From NCBI GenBank assembly GCA_944323945.1, contig CALUUL010000028.1:1-22517 (forward strand): 22,517 nt of DNA, read 5' to 3'. Every line of letters starts with the position of its first letter. Position 1 is the stretch's first letter. The position numbers and the translations under genes are program-made. The DNA comes from Candidatus Gastranaerophilales bacterium (GTDB taxonomy: Bacteria; Cyanobacteriota; Vampirovibrionia; Gastranaerophilales; Gastranaerophilaceae). Below the pieces are notes generated by a model. That model had not been told where the DNA came from, did not search any database, and worked only from the letters and a program-made list of their open reading frames with translations. Below are positions 5,994 through 13,776 of the stretch, in pieces.

Positions 5994-7004
5994 ATGGTAG
6001 ATAAAGAAAATCAATGGGAAGATATACAATATTCTGAAGAACAAGATACAGAAGAATCTTATGAAAACAAAGATTCTGTTGATGAATATTCAGATAATGT
6101 TGTGCAGGATGAAAATCAAGATTATGACGAAACATATGAAGAATATGAAGACGACGAAGAACCTGTACAAAAGAAAAATAATCCCCTCCCAATTATATTA
6201 GTTTTCTTAATTTTACTTGGAGCCGGAGCTTTTATAGCTGTTCCTAAATTTATGGATAGCGATAAAAAGAATATAAACAATACGCAGAATCAAACGATAG
6301 AAGTTGATCCTTCAACGCAAATGTTTTCCGAACAACAAGCCAATACGGATCTTGCTAACTCTTTTTTCAATGAAGCCGGTGAAGAAAGCTCTGACATGAT
6401 GAGTGTTAACTTTAATGAGAATGGCGAAACAAATGTATTAACTGGAGAAGGAAAAAATGCACAGGTTGCAACTGTAACAGAAGCAACAAATACAGATGGT
6501 ATTTCAGAAACTGATCTTTTTGAAGGACAAGAAAATTCGAATTTAACAACAAATGAAGATAATAATTCAATAATGGTTGTTTATAACAAAGCGGCAAGAC
6601 AAAATCCTTTTAAACCACCGATAGTTGACAATTCACTTAATGAAGCATACGAAACAATAAATGATACTCAATTTGAAATAATAGAGCCACCAGTAGCATC
6701 TGTCCCAGATGAAAATCTTACGAGATTGTTACAAACACAAATATCTGGTATTTTATTTGATGAAGAAAGTCCATCTGCAATAATTAATTTAAATGGTTTA
6801 GATCAGTTTGTAAAAATTGGAGATACAATATCCGGATATAAAATAGACGGCATAACAAGAGATAAAGTACAAATCAGTTATAAAAACAACAGTTATGTAG
6901 CCTCAGTTGGAGAACTTTTTACTAAAGGTAGTTTAGAAAAACGTCCTGCTGTTGCTAATCTTGAGAACAAGTTTGCTGGAAGATATAGAAATCAAAATAA
7001 TTAG
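5994..7004 (+). CDS. GspC/PilP-like inner-membrane linker of the pilus/secretion system
   Basis: Protein of 336 residues in four parts. Residues 1-62 are strikingly acidic (mostly D, E, Y, N). Residues 64-83 form a single membrane helix (LPIILVFLILLGAGAFIAV). Residues 84-200 are a low-complexity N/T/E-rich periplasmic linker. Residues 200-308 form a small beta domain with NPFKPP (204-209) and ISGILFDEESPSAIINL followed by KIGDTISGYKI, the pattern of the PilP/GspC homology region that docks to the secretin's N-terminal domains. PilP is normally a lipoprotein; this one has a GspC-style membrane anchor. ATG 5994 is preferred over GTG 5985 because AAGAG (5981-5985) is 8 bases upstream. First gene of the operon, directly before the secretin. 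Confidence 0.75.
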   Translation: MVDKENQWEDIQYSEEQDTEESYENKDSVDEYSDNVVQDENQDYDETYEEYEDDEEPVQKKNNPLPIILVFLILLGAGAFIAVPKFMDSDKKNINNTQNQTIEVDPSTQMFSEQQANTDLANSFFNEAGEESSDMMSVNFNENGETNVLTGEGKNAQVATVTEATNTDGISETDLFEGQENSNLTTNEDNNSIMVVYNKAARQNPFKPPIVDNSLNEAYETINDTQFEIIEPPVASVPDENLTRLLQTQISGILFDEESPSAIINLNGLDQFVKIGDTISGYKIDGITRDKVQISYKNNSYVASVGELFTKGSLEKRPAVANLENKFAGRYRNQNN

Positions 7005-7023
7005 AGGAGTAGAAACATATATT

Positions 7024-8802
7024 ATGGAAAAAAAGTTAAAAAACATATCAAAGCTTTTGATTGTTACAGGATGTGTGTCAGTGCTAGCATATAATGTTGC
7101 GATAGCTGCTCCTCTTGTGTATGACATGAGTCAACCTGCAGTAAGAACAGAATACAATACGCCAAATAAAATAAATTTATCAGGAAATGTAAATTTCAAT
7201 GATAATGGTCAATTAATAAATTTGAGTTTAAGGAATACAGATGTTCAACAAGTATTAAGAATGTTTGCAGACAAAGCAGGTTTGAATATAGTTTTCCATG
7301 AATCAGCAACAGGAACAGTCACATTAGATTTAGTTGATGTCAAGCTTGAAGATGCATTTAAAATAGTCATGAAAATGACAGATTTAACATACGTCATCAA
7401 AGATAAAACAATGTTAGTTGTTTCTACTTCTAAAGCCGAGAGTCTAAACTTAACAAAAGACAGCATTAATATATTACCTGTTAAGTATGCTGATGCAGCA
7501 TATCTTGCTCACTTTTTGAACAACAATATTTTCTCATTAAATACACCGGGACTATCATATGGTCCTATTGTTTCTACAAATGCAGAAAAGAATGAGCTAT
7601 TGATTTTCGGTACAGAAAATGATTATCAGATGGCAAAAAAGATAGTAGACCGATTTGATAAAAAACCAGTTATGACAACATACAGAGTAAACCATACGAC
7701 ACCATTTGAAATGGCAAAAATGCTATGTGAAACATTGTTCCAAATTCCATTTGACGGAAATACTCAAAGCGCAGGAACAAAGGGAACATATAATGAGCAA
7801 TTAAAAACCAGTTTAAAAACACAGGCAGCAGCTAATGTTGCCCCAGAAGGTGCAATAGGAGGTGGTACAGTAGCTTGTGTTTTAAACAGTGGCGTAACAA
7901 CAGGAAACATATCCTCCTACCAAGCAAAACCAACAATGACATTGTATGTACAACCAGAGTTAGGTACACTCACAATGATGGGTGGTAGTGAACAACAAAT
8001 TCAAATGGTAAATGACTTTATTCTTGAAAATGACAGAAAACAACCGCAAGCATATTTAGAAATATCAATTATTGCATTAAATGAAGAAGGTACAAAAGAC
8101 TTCCAAAATACTTGGATGTACAATGGCAAACATTTAACAATGTCATTTGATAGTAGTGGATTTGGTACAAATGCATATGCTTGGCATGGTCCAAGTACTG
8201 GTTCAGATGTACATTCTTTAACACAAAAAATTTCATATTTAATATCAAATAAAAAAGCTAGGATGTTAGCAAATCCAAAGATTGTTATTACAAATGGAAA
8301 GAAATCTATTATTGATTTAACTCAAGATTATATTGAATCAACAACAGTACAGATTTTAAATAGTTTTAGTACAGGTGAATTTGGTAATGCTTCTGTTCAA
8401 AAAACGTTTGAAATAGGTGAAGATAATGGTATTAAGATAGAAGTACTTCCATTTATAAGTCCAGATGGATATGTATCATTAGATATCAAACCTGATTATT
8501 CATCAGAATATATGCCAGTAGTTGATACATATGGCGGTGTTCCATATACAGCTGCTACATTACTTCAAAGACACAATCTTGATCTTAAAGGGATAAGAAT
8601 CAAAGATGAAGAAACATTGCTATTAGGTGGAATGATACAGGAATCAGAACAAAATGAGGTAAGTAAGATTCCAATTCTTGGTGATATTCCTGTAATTGGA
8701 TTTTTCTTCAGAAATCAAAAGAAAGAAATGAAAAAAGAAGAATTATTATTTATGATTACACCTAGAATAATAAAAGATACAGAGGATGTTGCTGAGCTTT
8801 AG
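7024..8802 (+). CDS. Secretin (PilQ/GspD family outer-membrane pore)
   Basis: Protein of 592 residues. A signal peptide (basic start, hydrophobic stretch 10-27, AIA-AP near 27-30) directs it to the periplasm. An STN-like domain (about 65-136; ISLRNTDVQQVLRMFADKAGLNIV type) is followed by N1-type ring domains (about 150-212 and 217-335) and the secretin barrel (about 340-585). The hallmark near the end is KIPILGDIPVIGFFFR (548-563), with GGMIQE before it and LLFMITPRII after it. Secretins form the gated outer-membrane channel for type IV pili or type II secretion. ATG 7024 is chosen because it begins the signal peptide; GAGGAG (7004-7009) lies 14 bases away, rather far. The in-frame ATG at 6952 would run through the end of the previous gene. 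Confidence 0.93.
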   Translation: MEKKLKNISKLLIVTGCVSVLAYNVAIAAPLVYDMSQPAVRTEYNTPNKINLSGNVNFNDNGQLINLSLRNTDVQQVLRMFADKAGLNIVFHESATGTVTLDLVDVKLEDAFKIVMKMTDLTYVIKDKTMLVVSTSKAESLNLTKDSINILPVKYADAAYLAHFLNNNIFSLNTPGLSYGPIVSTNAEKNELLIFGTENDYQMAKKIVDRFDKKPVMTTYRVNHTTPFEMAKMLCETLFQIPFDGNTQSAGTKGTYNEQLKTSLKTQAAANVAPEGAIGGGTVACVLNSGVTTGNISSYQAKPTMTLYVQPELGTLTMMGGSEQQIQMVNDFILENDRKQPQAYLEISIIALNEEGTKDFQNTWMYNGKHLTMSFDSSGFGTNAYAWHGPSTGSDVHSLTQKISYLISNKKARMLANPKIVITNGKKSIIDLTQDYIESTTVQILNSFSTGEFGNASVQKTFEIGEDNGIKIEVLPFISPDGYVSLDIKPDYSSEYMPVVDTYGGVPYTAATLLQRHNLDLKGIRIKDEETLLLGGMIQESEQNEVSKIPILGDIPVIGFFFRNQKKEMKKEELLFMITPRIIKDTEDVAEL

Positions 8803-8812
8803 GAACTAAAAA

Positions 8813-10939
8813 ATGACTAGTCCAATTTTAGAAAAAATAAAACCATTAATTGATTTATCTTTAGTATCAAAGTTTGATATTAAAGATATGGAATCTAAAT
8901 TTTATATACCTATATGTATAGCGAAAGGGTATGTTTATGTACTTGTGCGTTCTACAACTGTCCAAAGTTCAGTTACATCAATTATATATAAAATTCTAGG
9001 AACAGACAAAGTCAACATAAAAAGCGTTAGCGATGCTGATTTTTCCATAATTTTAAATTTTGTAATAGGAAATATCCATGTTGAACAAGCTGGAACAGTT
9101 GAACCTGTAGAGCAAAATTCTTCAAATGAAATACAACTGCATTATGACAATGATGATGCAATTGAAGAAGAAGCGGTAGTAGATGCAGGAGAACATCACG
9201 ATGGAGACAAATATTTTTCCAAAAAAATTGGTGAAGTTCTTGTTCAAATGGGATTAGTAACAAATGAACAAATTTTTAATGCATTAGTAGAAGCTAAAAG
9301 AACACATATCCCATTAGGAACAATATTAGTTCAACAAGGTGTTATAACTTTAGATGAACTAAAAAAAGCATTAACAGCACAACAAGGATACGAAGCTGTA
9401 ACAGCGGAGCAATTAAAAATTCCTGATTCAGTGTTATCAATGTTACCTGAAGATTTTATTAAAATGAATAAGGTACTTCCTATTAGTTATGATGACAAAG
9501 TTCTTGTTGTTGGGATGGTAAATCCGAATGATAAAAAAGTTATAAATGATATTATTTTCCTAACAGGTTTGAAGCCAAGTATATTAATTATTACACATTA
9601 TGAGTTTTCAATGTGTACACAAAATCTGTTTAATGAAAATAAAAAAGCAACAAGTAAAATCATTAAGAAAATAGAAAAGCAAGCATTAGCTTTTGACAGA
9701 GAAGAAACCTTATTTGAACAAGCACAAAAAGAGTTAAAAGATGATTCAAATATCGTTGTAAAATTTGTAAATAAAATTATTTCTGATGGAATAGATATGA
9801 AAGCGAGTGATATTCATATTGAACCTCGTTTAGATGGTTATGTAGTAAGATATAGAAAAGATGGTATTTTACGTGAAGTATTAAGACTTCCAGCTAAAAC
9901 GGAATCTGCTATCTTAACTCGTTTAAAAGTAATTTCAAAAATGAATATTGCGGAACACAGAAGACCACAAGATGGTTCATTCTCAATAACATATAAAGAG
10001 AGGGACTATGATTTTCGTATTAATACACTTCCTGTAGCAGACCAAGAAAAGATGGTTATAAGAATATTAGCTCCCGCAGTTTCCATGGCATCATCAAAGG
10101 ATGAAATGGTTATTGTTGGTGCTTCAAAGGAAGACACTGAATTAATAAAGAAAATGGAAAGTGTTCCAAACGGTATTATCTTAACAACCGGACCAACAGG
10201 TTCTGGTAAAACAACAACATTATATACTTTATTAAAAGCGATTAATGATGAAAAGATAAATATAACAACAATTGAAGATCCTATAGAAATAAGAATTGAT
10301 GGTATAAATCAATCACAAATTAATACAAAAGCAGGGATAACATTTGCATCTTGTATGCGTGCTATTTTAAGACAAGACCCTGACGTTATTCTAGTTGGTG
10401 AAATTCGTGATATTGAAACGTTAGAAACTGCAATTTCAGCAGCATTAACAGGTCACTTGGTATTATCTACTTTGCACACTAACTCTGCAGCTTCAACTAT
10501 TACAAGATTAATCGATATGGGGGCAAAAGATTATCTTGTTTCTTCAACTTTAGTTGGTATAATAGCTCAACGTTTAGTGAGAAATTTATGTCCACATTGT
10601 AGGACACAATATTTCCCAACAAGAGAGGAAGCAGAGCAGGTAATTGCAGGTGGAGAAAAAGAAATCCAAGAATTTATGAAAACTCCTGTATATAAACCAA
10701 ATGGTTGCGATAAATGTAATTTTGAAGGATATTCGGGACGTATTGGTGTATATGAAATTATGCCAATTACAAAAGAAATAAAAAAATTAATTGCACAAGG
10801 GGCACATGATATCCAAATAGAAGAAGCAGCCGTTGGTGCCGGTATGAAAACCCTTCAACAAGCTTGTTTAAAACATATCATAGAAGGAAGAACAACTATA
10901 TCTGAGTTTGTTCGTGTGCTTGGACCGGTAAAAGAATAA
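8813..10939 (+). CDS. PilB/GspE-type assembly ATPase with MshEN domain
   Basis: Cytoplasmic hexameric motor of 708 residues that drives pilus or pseudopilus assembly. Residues 28-85 look like the C-terminal half of an MshEN/T2SSE_N domain, and 95-132 form an acidic linker. A full MshEN-type domain covers about 135-273, with both repeats seen: KIGEVLVQMGLVT (138-150) and PLGTILVQQGVIT (167-179), the pattern that binds c-di-GMP in MshE-like ATPases. The core has the Asp box SDIHIEPR (332-339), Walker A GPTGSGKT (460-467), Walker B DPDVILVGE (522-530), His box TGHLVLSTLHTN, and a zinc site from CPHC (593-596) and CDKC (632-635). AGGA overlaps the secretin stop, 8 bases before the ATG. An extension-type (PilB/GspE) rather than retraction ATPase is inferred from the N-domain. 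Confidence 0.95.
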   Translation: MTSPILEKIKPLIDLSLVSKFDIKDMESKFYIPICIAKGYVYVLVRSTTVQSSVTSIIYKILGTDKVNIKSVSDADFSIILNFVIGNIHVEQAGTVEPVEQNSSNEIQLHYDNDDAIEEEAVVDAGEHHDGDKYFSKKIGEVLVQMGLVTNEQIFNALVEAKRTHIPLGTILVQQGVITLDELKKALTAQQGYEAVTAEQLKIPDSVLSMLPEDFIKMNKVLPISYDDKVLVVGMVNPNDKKVINDIIFLTGLKPSILIITHYEFSMCTQNLFNENKKATSKIIKKIEKQALAFDREETLFEQAQKELKDDSNIVVKFVNKIISDGIDMKASDIHIEPRLDGYVVRYRKDGILREVLRLPAKTESAILTRLKVISKMNIAEHRRPQDGSFSITYKERDYDFRINTLPVADQEKMVIRILAPAVSMASSKDEMVIVGASKEDTELIKKMESVPNGIILTTGPTGSGKTTTLYTLLKAINDEKINITTIEDPIEIRIDGINQSQINTKAGITFASCMRAILRQDPDVILVGEIRDIETLETAISAALTGHLVLSTLHTNSAASTITRLIDMGAKDYLVSSTLVGIIAQRLVRNLCPHCRTQYFPTREEAEQVIAGGEKEIQEFMKTPVYKPNGCDKCNFEGYSGRIGVYEIMPITKEIKKLIAQGAHDIQIEEAAVGAGMKTLQQACLKHIIEGRTTISEFVRVLGPVKE

Positions 10940-10951
10940 GGATGAGTGCTA

Positions 10952-12154
10952 ATGACCAGATATGAATATGAAGCAGAAAAATGGAATGGCGAAAAAGTCA
11001 AAGGCAGAATTGATGCAAAATCTCAAGTTGAAGTAAAAGTCCGTGTAAAAAATATGGGCTATAAGCTTATAAGTATAAAAGAATTTACATCAAATAATAA
11101 TACTGCGAAATCAGGCACATTACAATCATTATCATTAAAAGAGAAAATAGATTTCACACAAACTTTTTTAACATTAAATAAAGCCGGTTTGCCGATTATT
11201 GAAAGTTTAATATTTATAGAGAAAGATGCAGCATCAAGACAAGTAAGATTACTTGCCCAAGAAATAAAGAAACAAATTATAGCAGGATATACATTATCTG
11301 ATACAATTTCTAAATATCCTAATTTATTCGGACAAGTATATATTGGGCTTGCAAAAGCAGGTGAAGACTCTGGTGAAATTGATAAAACTTTTGAACGTTT
11401 AATTGAATTATTGAAAAAGCAAGGTGATATCAAAGGTAAAGTAATATCAGCATTAACATATCCAATTTTTGTTATTTTGCTTGCCATTGCTGTAGTTTTA
11501 GTAATGTTAATGTTTGTATTTCCTGCGTTCAAAGATATGTTTGATCAACAAGGGAAACAATTACCAGCTATTACTCAGTTTTGTATAACTTCCGGTGAAT
11601 TTTTAAAAGACAAATGGGCAGTTATTCCATTAAGTATAATTGCAATTATAGGTTCTATAATGTATTTATTACGTTGGGAGCCTTCAAAGCGTAAGATTGA
11701 TGAATTGGTTTTAAAAGTACCATTAATATCTGATTTAATGAAAGCTGCTTCTTTTTCAAACTTTTTAACAGTATTACAAATTGCATATGATGCAGGTATA
11801 CCAATTATTGAGTGTTTGTATTTATCTAGAACAACTTTATCTAATTCAGTAATGCAAGATGCAATAAAAGTCTCAATAAAGAAAATGCAGGCAGGAGCAC
11901 ATTTATCTGAGTCTTTAAAAGCTGCAAATATATTTCCCAAAATGATATTATTTATGGTTTCAACAGGGGAACAATCAGGTCGTTTAGGTGAATTAATGAC
12001 ACAAAGTGTTCAACATATTGACCAACAATTAGATTTAATCATTGATACATTAGGTAAATTAATTGAACCTATTTTGTTAATATTTATCGGGGTAATTGTA
12101 TGTTTCTTGGCTTTATCTTTATACTTACCTCTATTCCAGTCATATTCGGTATAA
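10952..12154 (+). CDS. PilC/GspF-type platform protein
   Basis: Inner-membrane protein of 400 residues on which the assembly ATPase acts. It has two T2SSF domains: about 68-191 (FTQTFLTLNKAGLPIIESL, then GEDSGEIDKTFERL) and about 265-395 (FLTVLQIAYDAGIPIIECL, then STGEQSGRLGELM). Three membrane segments are seen at about 170-192, 222-240 and 373-394, as in the family. ATG 10952 is preferred over GTG 10946 because AAGGA (10938-10942) is 9 bases from it and only 3 from the GTG. It starts 12 bases after the ATPase gene. No retraction ATPase gene lies between the two, unlike many pil clusters. Confidence 0.95.
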   Translation: MTRYEYEAEKWNGEKVKGRIDAKSQVEVKVRVKNMGYKLISIKEFTSNNNTAKSGTLQSLSLKEKIDFTQTFLTLNKAGLPIIESLIFIEKDAASRQVRLLAQEIKKQIIAGYTLSDTISKYPNLFGQVYIGLAKAGEDSGEIDKTFERLIELLKKQGDIKGKVISALTYPIFVILLAIAVVLVMLMFVFPAFKDMFDQQGKQLPAITQFCITSGEFLKDKWAVIPLSIIAIIGSIMYLLRWEPSKRKIDELVLKVPLISDLMKAASFSNFLTVLQIAYDAGIPIIECLYLSRTTLSNSVMQDAIKVSIKKMQAGAHLSESLKAANIFPKMILFMVSTGEQSGRLGELMTQSVQHIDQQLDLIIDTLGKLIEPILLIFIGVIVCFLALSLYLPLFQSYSV

Positions 12155-12171
12155 GAAAGGACATCAAATAA

Positions 12172-12465
12172 ATGTACGAAGATAACAATTTAGAAGATAA
12201 TAATAGTTTTATTACTGGGATCTGGTCAGAAAGAGTTCTTGTAATAACAAAAGATTACCAAATAAAAGGCAATGTATTTATGCCTAAAACAGGAAGAAAA
12301 AACAGAGTTCTTTCTGATATATTAAACGGTGCAAAAAGGTTTGTAGCAATAAAAAATTGCGAAGTAATCCATAGAGAATTTCCTAATAGGAAAGCAGAAA
12401 CTCATGAATTCTTGCAATTAAATTTAAATTCAATAATATTGTTAAGACCATTAAATGAAGAATAG
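12172..12465 (+). CDS. Small uncharacterised protein at the end of the pilus/secretion operon
   Basis: Soluble protein of 97 residues without signal peptide or membrane segment. After an acidic N-terminus the core reads VLVITKDYQIKGNVFMP, then VLSDILNGAKRFVAIKNCEV, then a strand-rich end (FLQLNLNSIILLRPL). This reminds me of a small conserved family (DUF6812-like) that begins with 'ITxDYxIxGN' and has 'LSDxLN..RFIPL'; the match is from memory only. It lies 17 bases after the platform gene with AAAGGA (12156-12161) 10 bases before ATG, so it is very probably co-transcribed. A role in the system is suggested by position alone. Confidence 0.8.
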   Translation: MYEDNNLEDNNSFITGIWSERVLVITKDYQIKGNVFMPKTGRKNRVLSDILNGAKRFVAIKNCEVIHREFPNRKAETHEFLQLNLNSIILLRPLNEE

Positions 12466-12468
12466 TGC

Positions 12469-12496
12469 TTGATTTTTAAAAATGTTTGTGTAAATA
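12469..12496 (+). promoter_or_regulatory. Candidate promoter of tRNA-Ile
   Basis: TTGATT (12469-12474) and TAAATA (12491-12496) are 16 bases apart, placing the start about 14 bases before the tRNA. Read-through from the secretion operon is also possible, since no terminator separates them. Confidence 0.4.
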
Positions 12497-12517
12497 TAAG
12501 ATACAGAGAGAGGCTGA

Positions 12518-12594
12518 GGGCTATTAGCTCAGGTGGTTAGAGCGTACGCCTGATAAGCGTAAGGTCCCTGGTTCGAGTCCAGGATGGCCCACCA
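12518..12594 (+). tRNA. tRNA-Ile (GAT)
   Basis: 77-base cloverleaf including an encoded CCA end: acceptor GGGCTAT/ATGGCCC (one U-G pair), anticodon loop CTGATAA giving GAT, T stem CCTGG/CCAGG with loop TTCGAGT, discriminator A then CCA. It is the only one of the four tRNA genes here that encodes CCA. It stands alone, outside any visible rRNA operon. Confidence 0.95.
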
Positions 12595-12595
12595 T

Positions 12596-12627
12596 AAAAA
12601 AAGAAGTTATTGAGACTTCTTTTTTTT
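12596..12627 (+). terminator. Intrinsic terminator after tRNA-Ile
   Basis: A-run plus AGAAGT (left arm 12596-12607) pairs with ACTTCT plus T-run (12615-12627) around a 7-base loop, starting one base after the tRNA. Confidence 0.85.
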
Positions 12628-12893
12628 ATTGTTAACATTATTTTGAAAATTTATACTTTTTCTCAAAGATTATCTTTTTATTTTTATAATAAAAATAAAA
12701 AGTGTAAAACTTACAAGAAAATAAAAGACAAAACGAAACCAATAATATAACCTCAAAACATATTCTTATTAAGTTTTATTAAGGTGCTTTTTCTAATATT
12801 GCACAAGTATTTTATTGACTTATTAACCCAAACAATAGCAATTCTAAACTTTGACATTTTTTACAGAAATAGAATAAAAAGAAAGGAAATAAA

Positions 12894-13208
12894 ATGAGTT
12901 TTTCATTATCACCTGTCATGATTTCACCATCTGGTAATATTTCACCAATTAAAAGCTCTATGCTAACTGTTACAAAAAAAGACGACACTTCTACTTCTAT
13001 TTTATATAACGACCCTAAAATATTTGATGAAGAGGTTTTATACACATTTAATAAAGATGGTAGTGCAAGTAGTATTAGTACAGCTTGGGGTACAAAAACA
13101 TCAGCCCCAAAAGGTACTTTTAATTTTAAAGAAGGAACTCCACTAATTGAAATGGTTAATAGTTATAATTCCTATCAACAAAAAAACAAAATAGATTTAA
13201 AAGTATAA
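12894..13208 (+). CDS. Hypothetical protein, no recognised family
   Basis: Protein of 104 residues that I do not recognise. It begins MSFSLSPVMISPSGNISPI, without a signal peptide or membrane segment. It is rich in S, T, K and N, and contains YTFNKDGSASSISTAWGT and a C-terminal helix-like stretch near MVNSYNSYQQKNK. The strongest coding evidence is AAAGGA (12882-12887) six bases before ATG and an ORF long for this base composition. A TTGACA at 12851-12856 lacks a well-spaced -10; TAGAAT at 12870-12875 is only 13 bases away. It is monocistronic. The 266 bases before it (12628-12893) and most of the 242 after it are AT-rich with no other feature. The hairpin at 13451-13484 may terminate it. Confidence 0.6.
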   Translation: MSFSLSPVMISPSGNISPIKSSMLTVTKKDDTSTSILYNDPKIFDEEVLYTFNKDGSASSISTAWGTKTSAPKGTFNFKEGTPLIEMVNSYNSYQQKNKIDLKV

Positions 13209-13450
13209 TTTTAGTTGTTTTTAGATAAAAAAAATTATAGAAAGATAAAAGTGAAAACGAAAACTTTTCAAAGGTAATTTCATAAAAAGTGTAATGCCAA
13301 TAAATATAATCCTCTAAATGATAATTATCTTTGGGAAGTTTTTAGATTTATTTTATAAAATATTTATAGTAATTTTGTGTAAATAAACTTACCCCCTAAA
13401 CTGAAAGTTAAAGATTAATTTTTTATAAATAGTCTAAAATATGAAGAAAT

Positions 13451-13484
13451 AAAAACAAATTTTTTGCTAAAAAATTTGTTTTTT
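13451..13484 (+). terminator. Strong AT-rich hairpin, possible terminator upstream of tRNA-Ala
   Basis: A perfect 15-bp inverted repeat (13451-13465 with 13469-13483) with a 3-base loop (GCT), its right arm ending in T's. It could end transcription arriving from 12894-13208. Its loop and right arm also contain the -35 element of the tRNA-Ala promoter, so it may instead be an operator-like site. Confidence 0.6.
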
Positions 13485-13492
13485 GATATAAA
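13464..13492 (+). promoter_or_regulatory. Promoter of tRNA-Ala, nested in a palindrome
   Basis: TTGCTA (13464-13469) and TATAAA (13487-13492) are 17 bases apart, and TGA directly before the -10 gives an extended -10. The start would fall around 13499, two or three bases before the tRNA. The -35 lies exactly over the loop of the perfect inverted repeat at 13451-13483. Confidence 0.55.
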
Positions 13493-13501
13493 AAAAGTAA
13501 A

Positions 13502-13574
13502 GGGGCGTTAGCGCAGTTGGTAGCGCACAACACTGGCAGTGTTGGGGTCAGGGGTTCGAGTCCCCTACGCTCCA
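13502..13574 (+). tRNA. tRNA-Ala (GGC)
   Basis: 73-base cloverleaf: acceptor GGGGCGT/ACGCTCC with the G3-U70 pair that identifies tRNA-Ala, anticodon stem CAACA/TGTTG with loop CTGGCAG giving GGC, T stem AGGGG/CCCCT with loop TTCGAGT, discriminator A. CCA is not encoded. It is followed 16 bases later by the unusual hairpin-rich element. Confidence 0.95.
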
Positions 13575-13590
13575 ATCTTTTGAAGTTTGA

Positions 13591-13714
13591 GCCTTACTCC
13601 GTCGTAGTAGGCGAAAACGAAAAAGCATACGGATGTGAGTCCGTGACGGCGAAACGTTGAGTTTCGGCGGACAGGACGGAGCTGGACGATGGCGACGTAG
13701 AAATCTTTGATTTC
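13591..13714. other. GC-rich hairpin cluster next to tRNA-Ala: candidate structured RNA or mobile repeat
   Basis: This stretch is close to half G+C by eye, while flanking intergenic DNA is mostly A and T. It contains four successive hairpins: GCCTTACT/AGTAGGC (13591-13612, one bulge), ACGGA/TCCGT (13629-13644), CGAAAC/GTTTCG (13650-13666, 5-base loop) and GAAATC/GATTTC (13700-13714, 3-base loop). A competing long-range pair CTCCGTC/GACGGAG joins 13597-13603 to 13675-13681. No credible gene is present; the only ORF (minus strand) runs into the tRNA. The strand is undecided because inverted repeats read both ways. It could be a structured non-coding RNA co-transcribed with tRNA-Ala, a small dispersed repeat, or debris of an element integrated at the tRNA. 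I recognise no known RNA family. Confidence 0.5.
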
Positions 13715-13776
13715 ACAGGAGCATAGTTCTATTTTATGAACATTATCTCCATTTTTGTTTTCATTTACTATAACCA

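Noticed and set aside
5773..6192. Minus-strand 139-residue ORF
   Set aside because: Covers the 3' part of tRNA-Cys in antisense and the start of the linker gene; a typical spurious ORF over a tRNA.
6952..7023. Longer N-terminus for the secretin
   Set aside because: The upstream in-frame ATG lies inside the preceding gene and would bury the signal peptide; ATG 7024 begins it.
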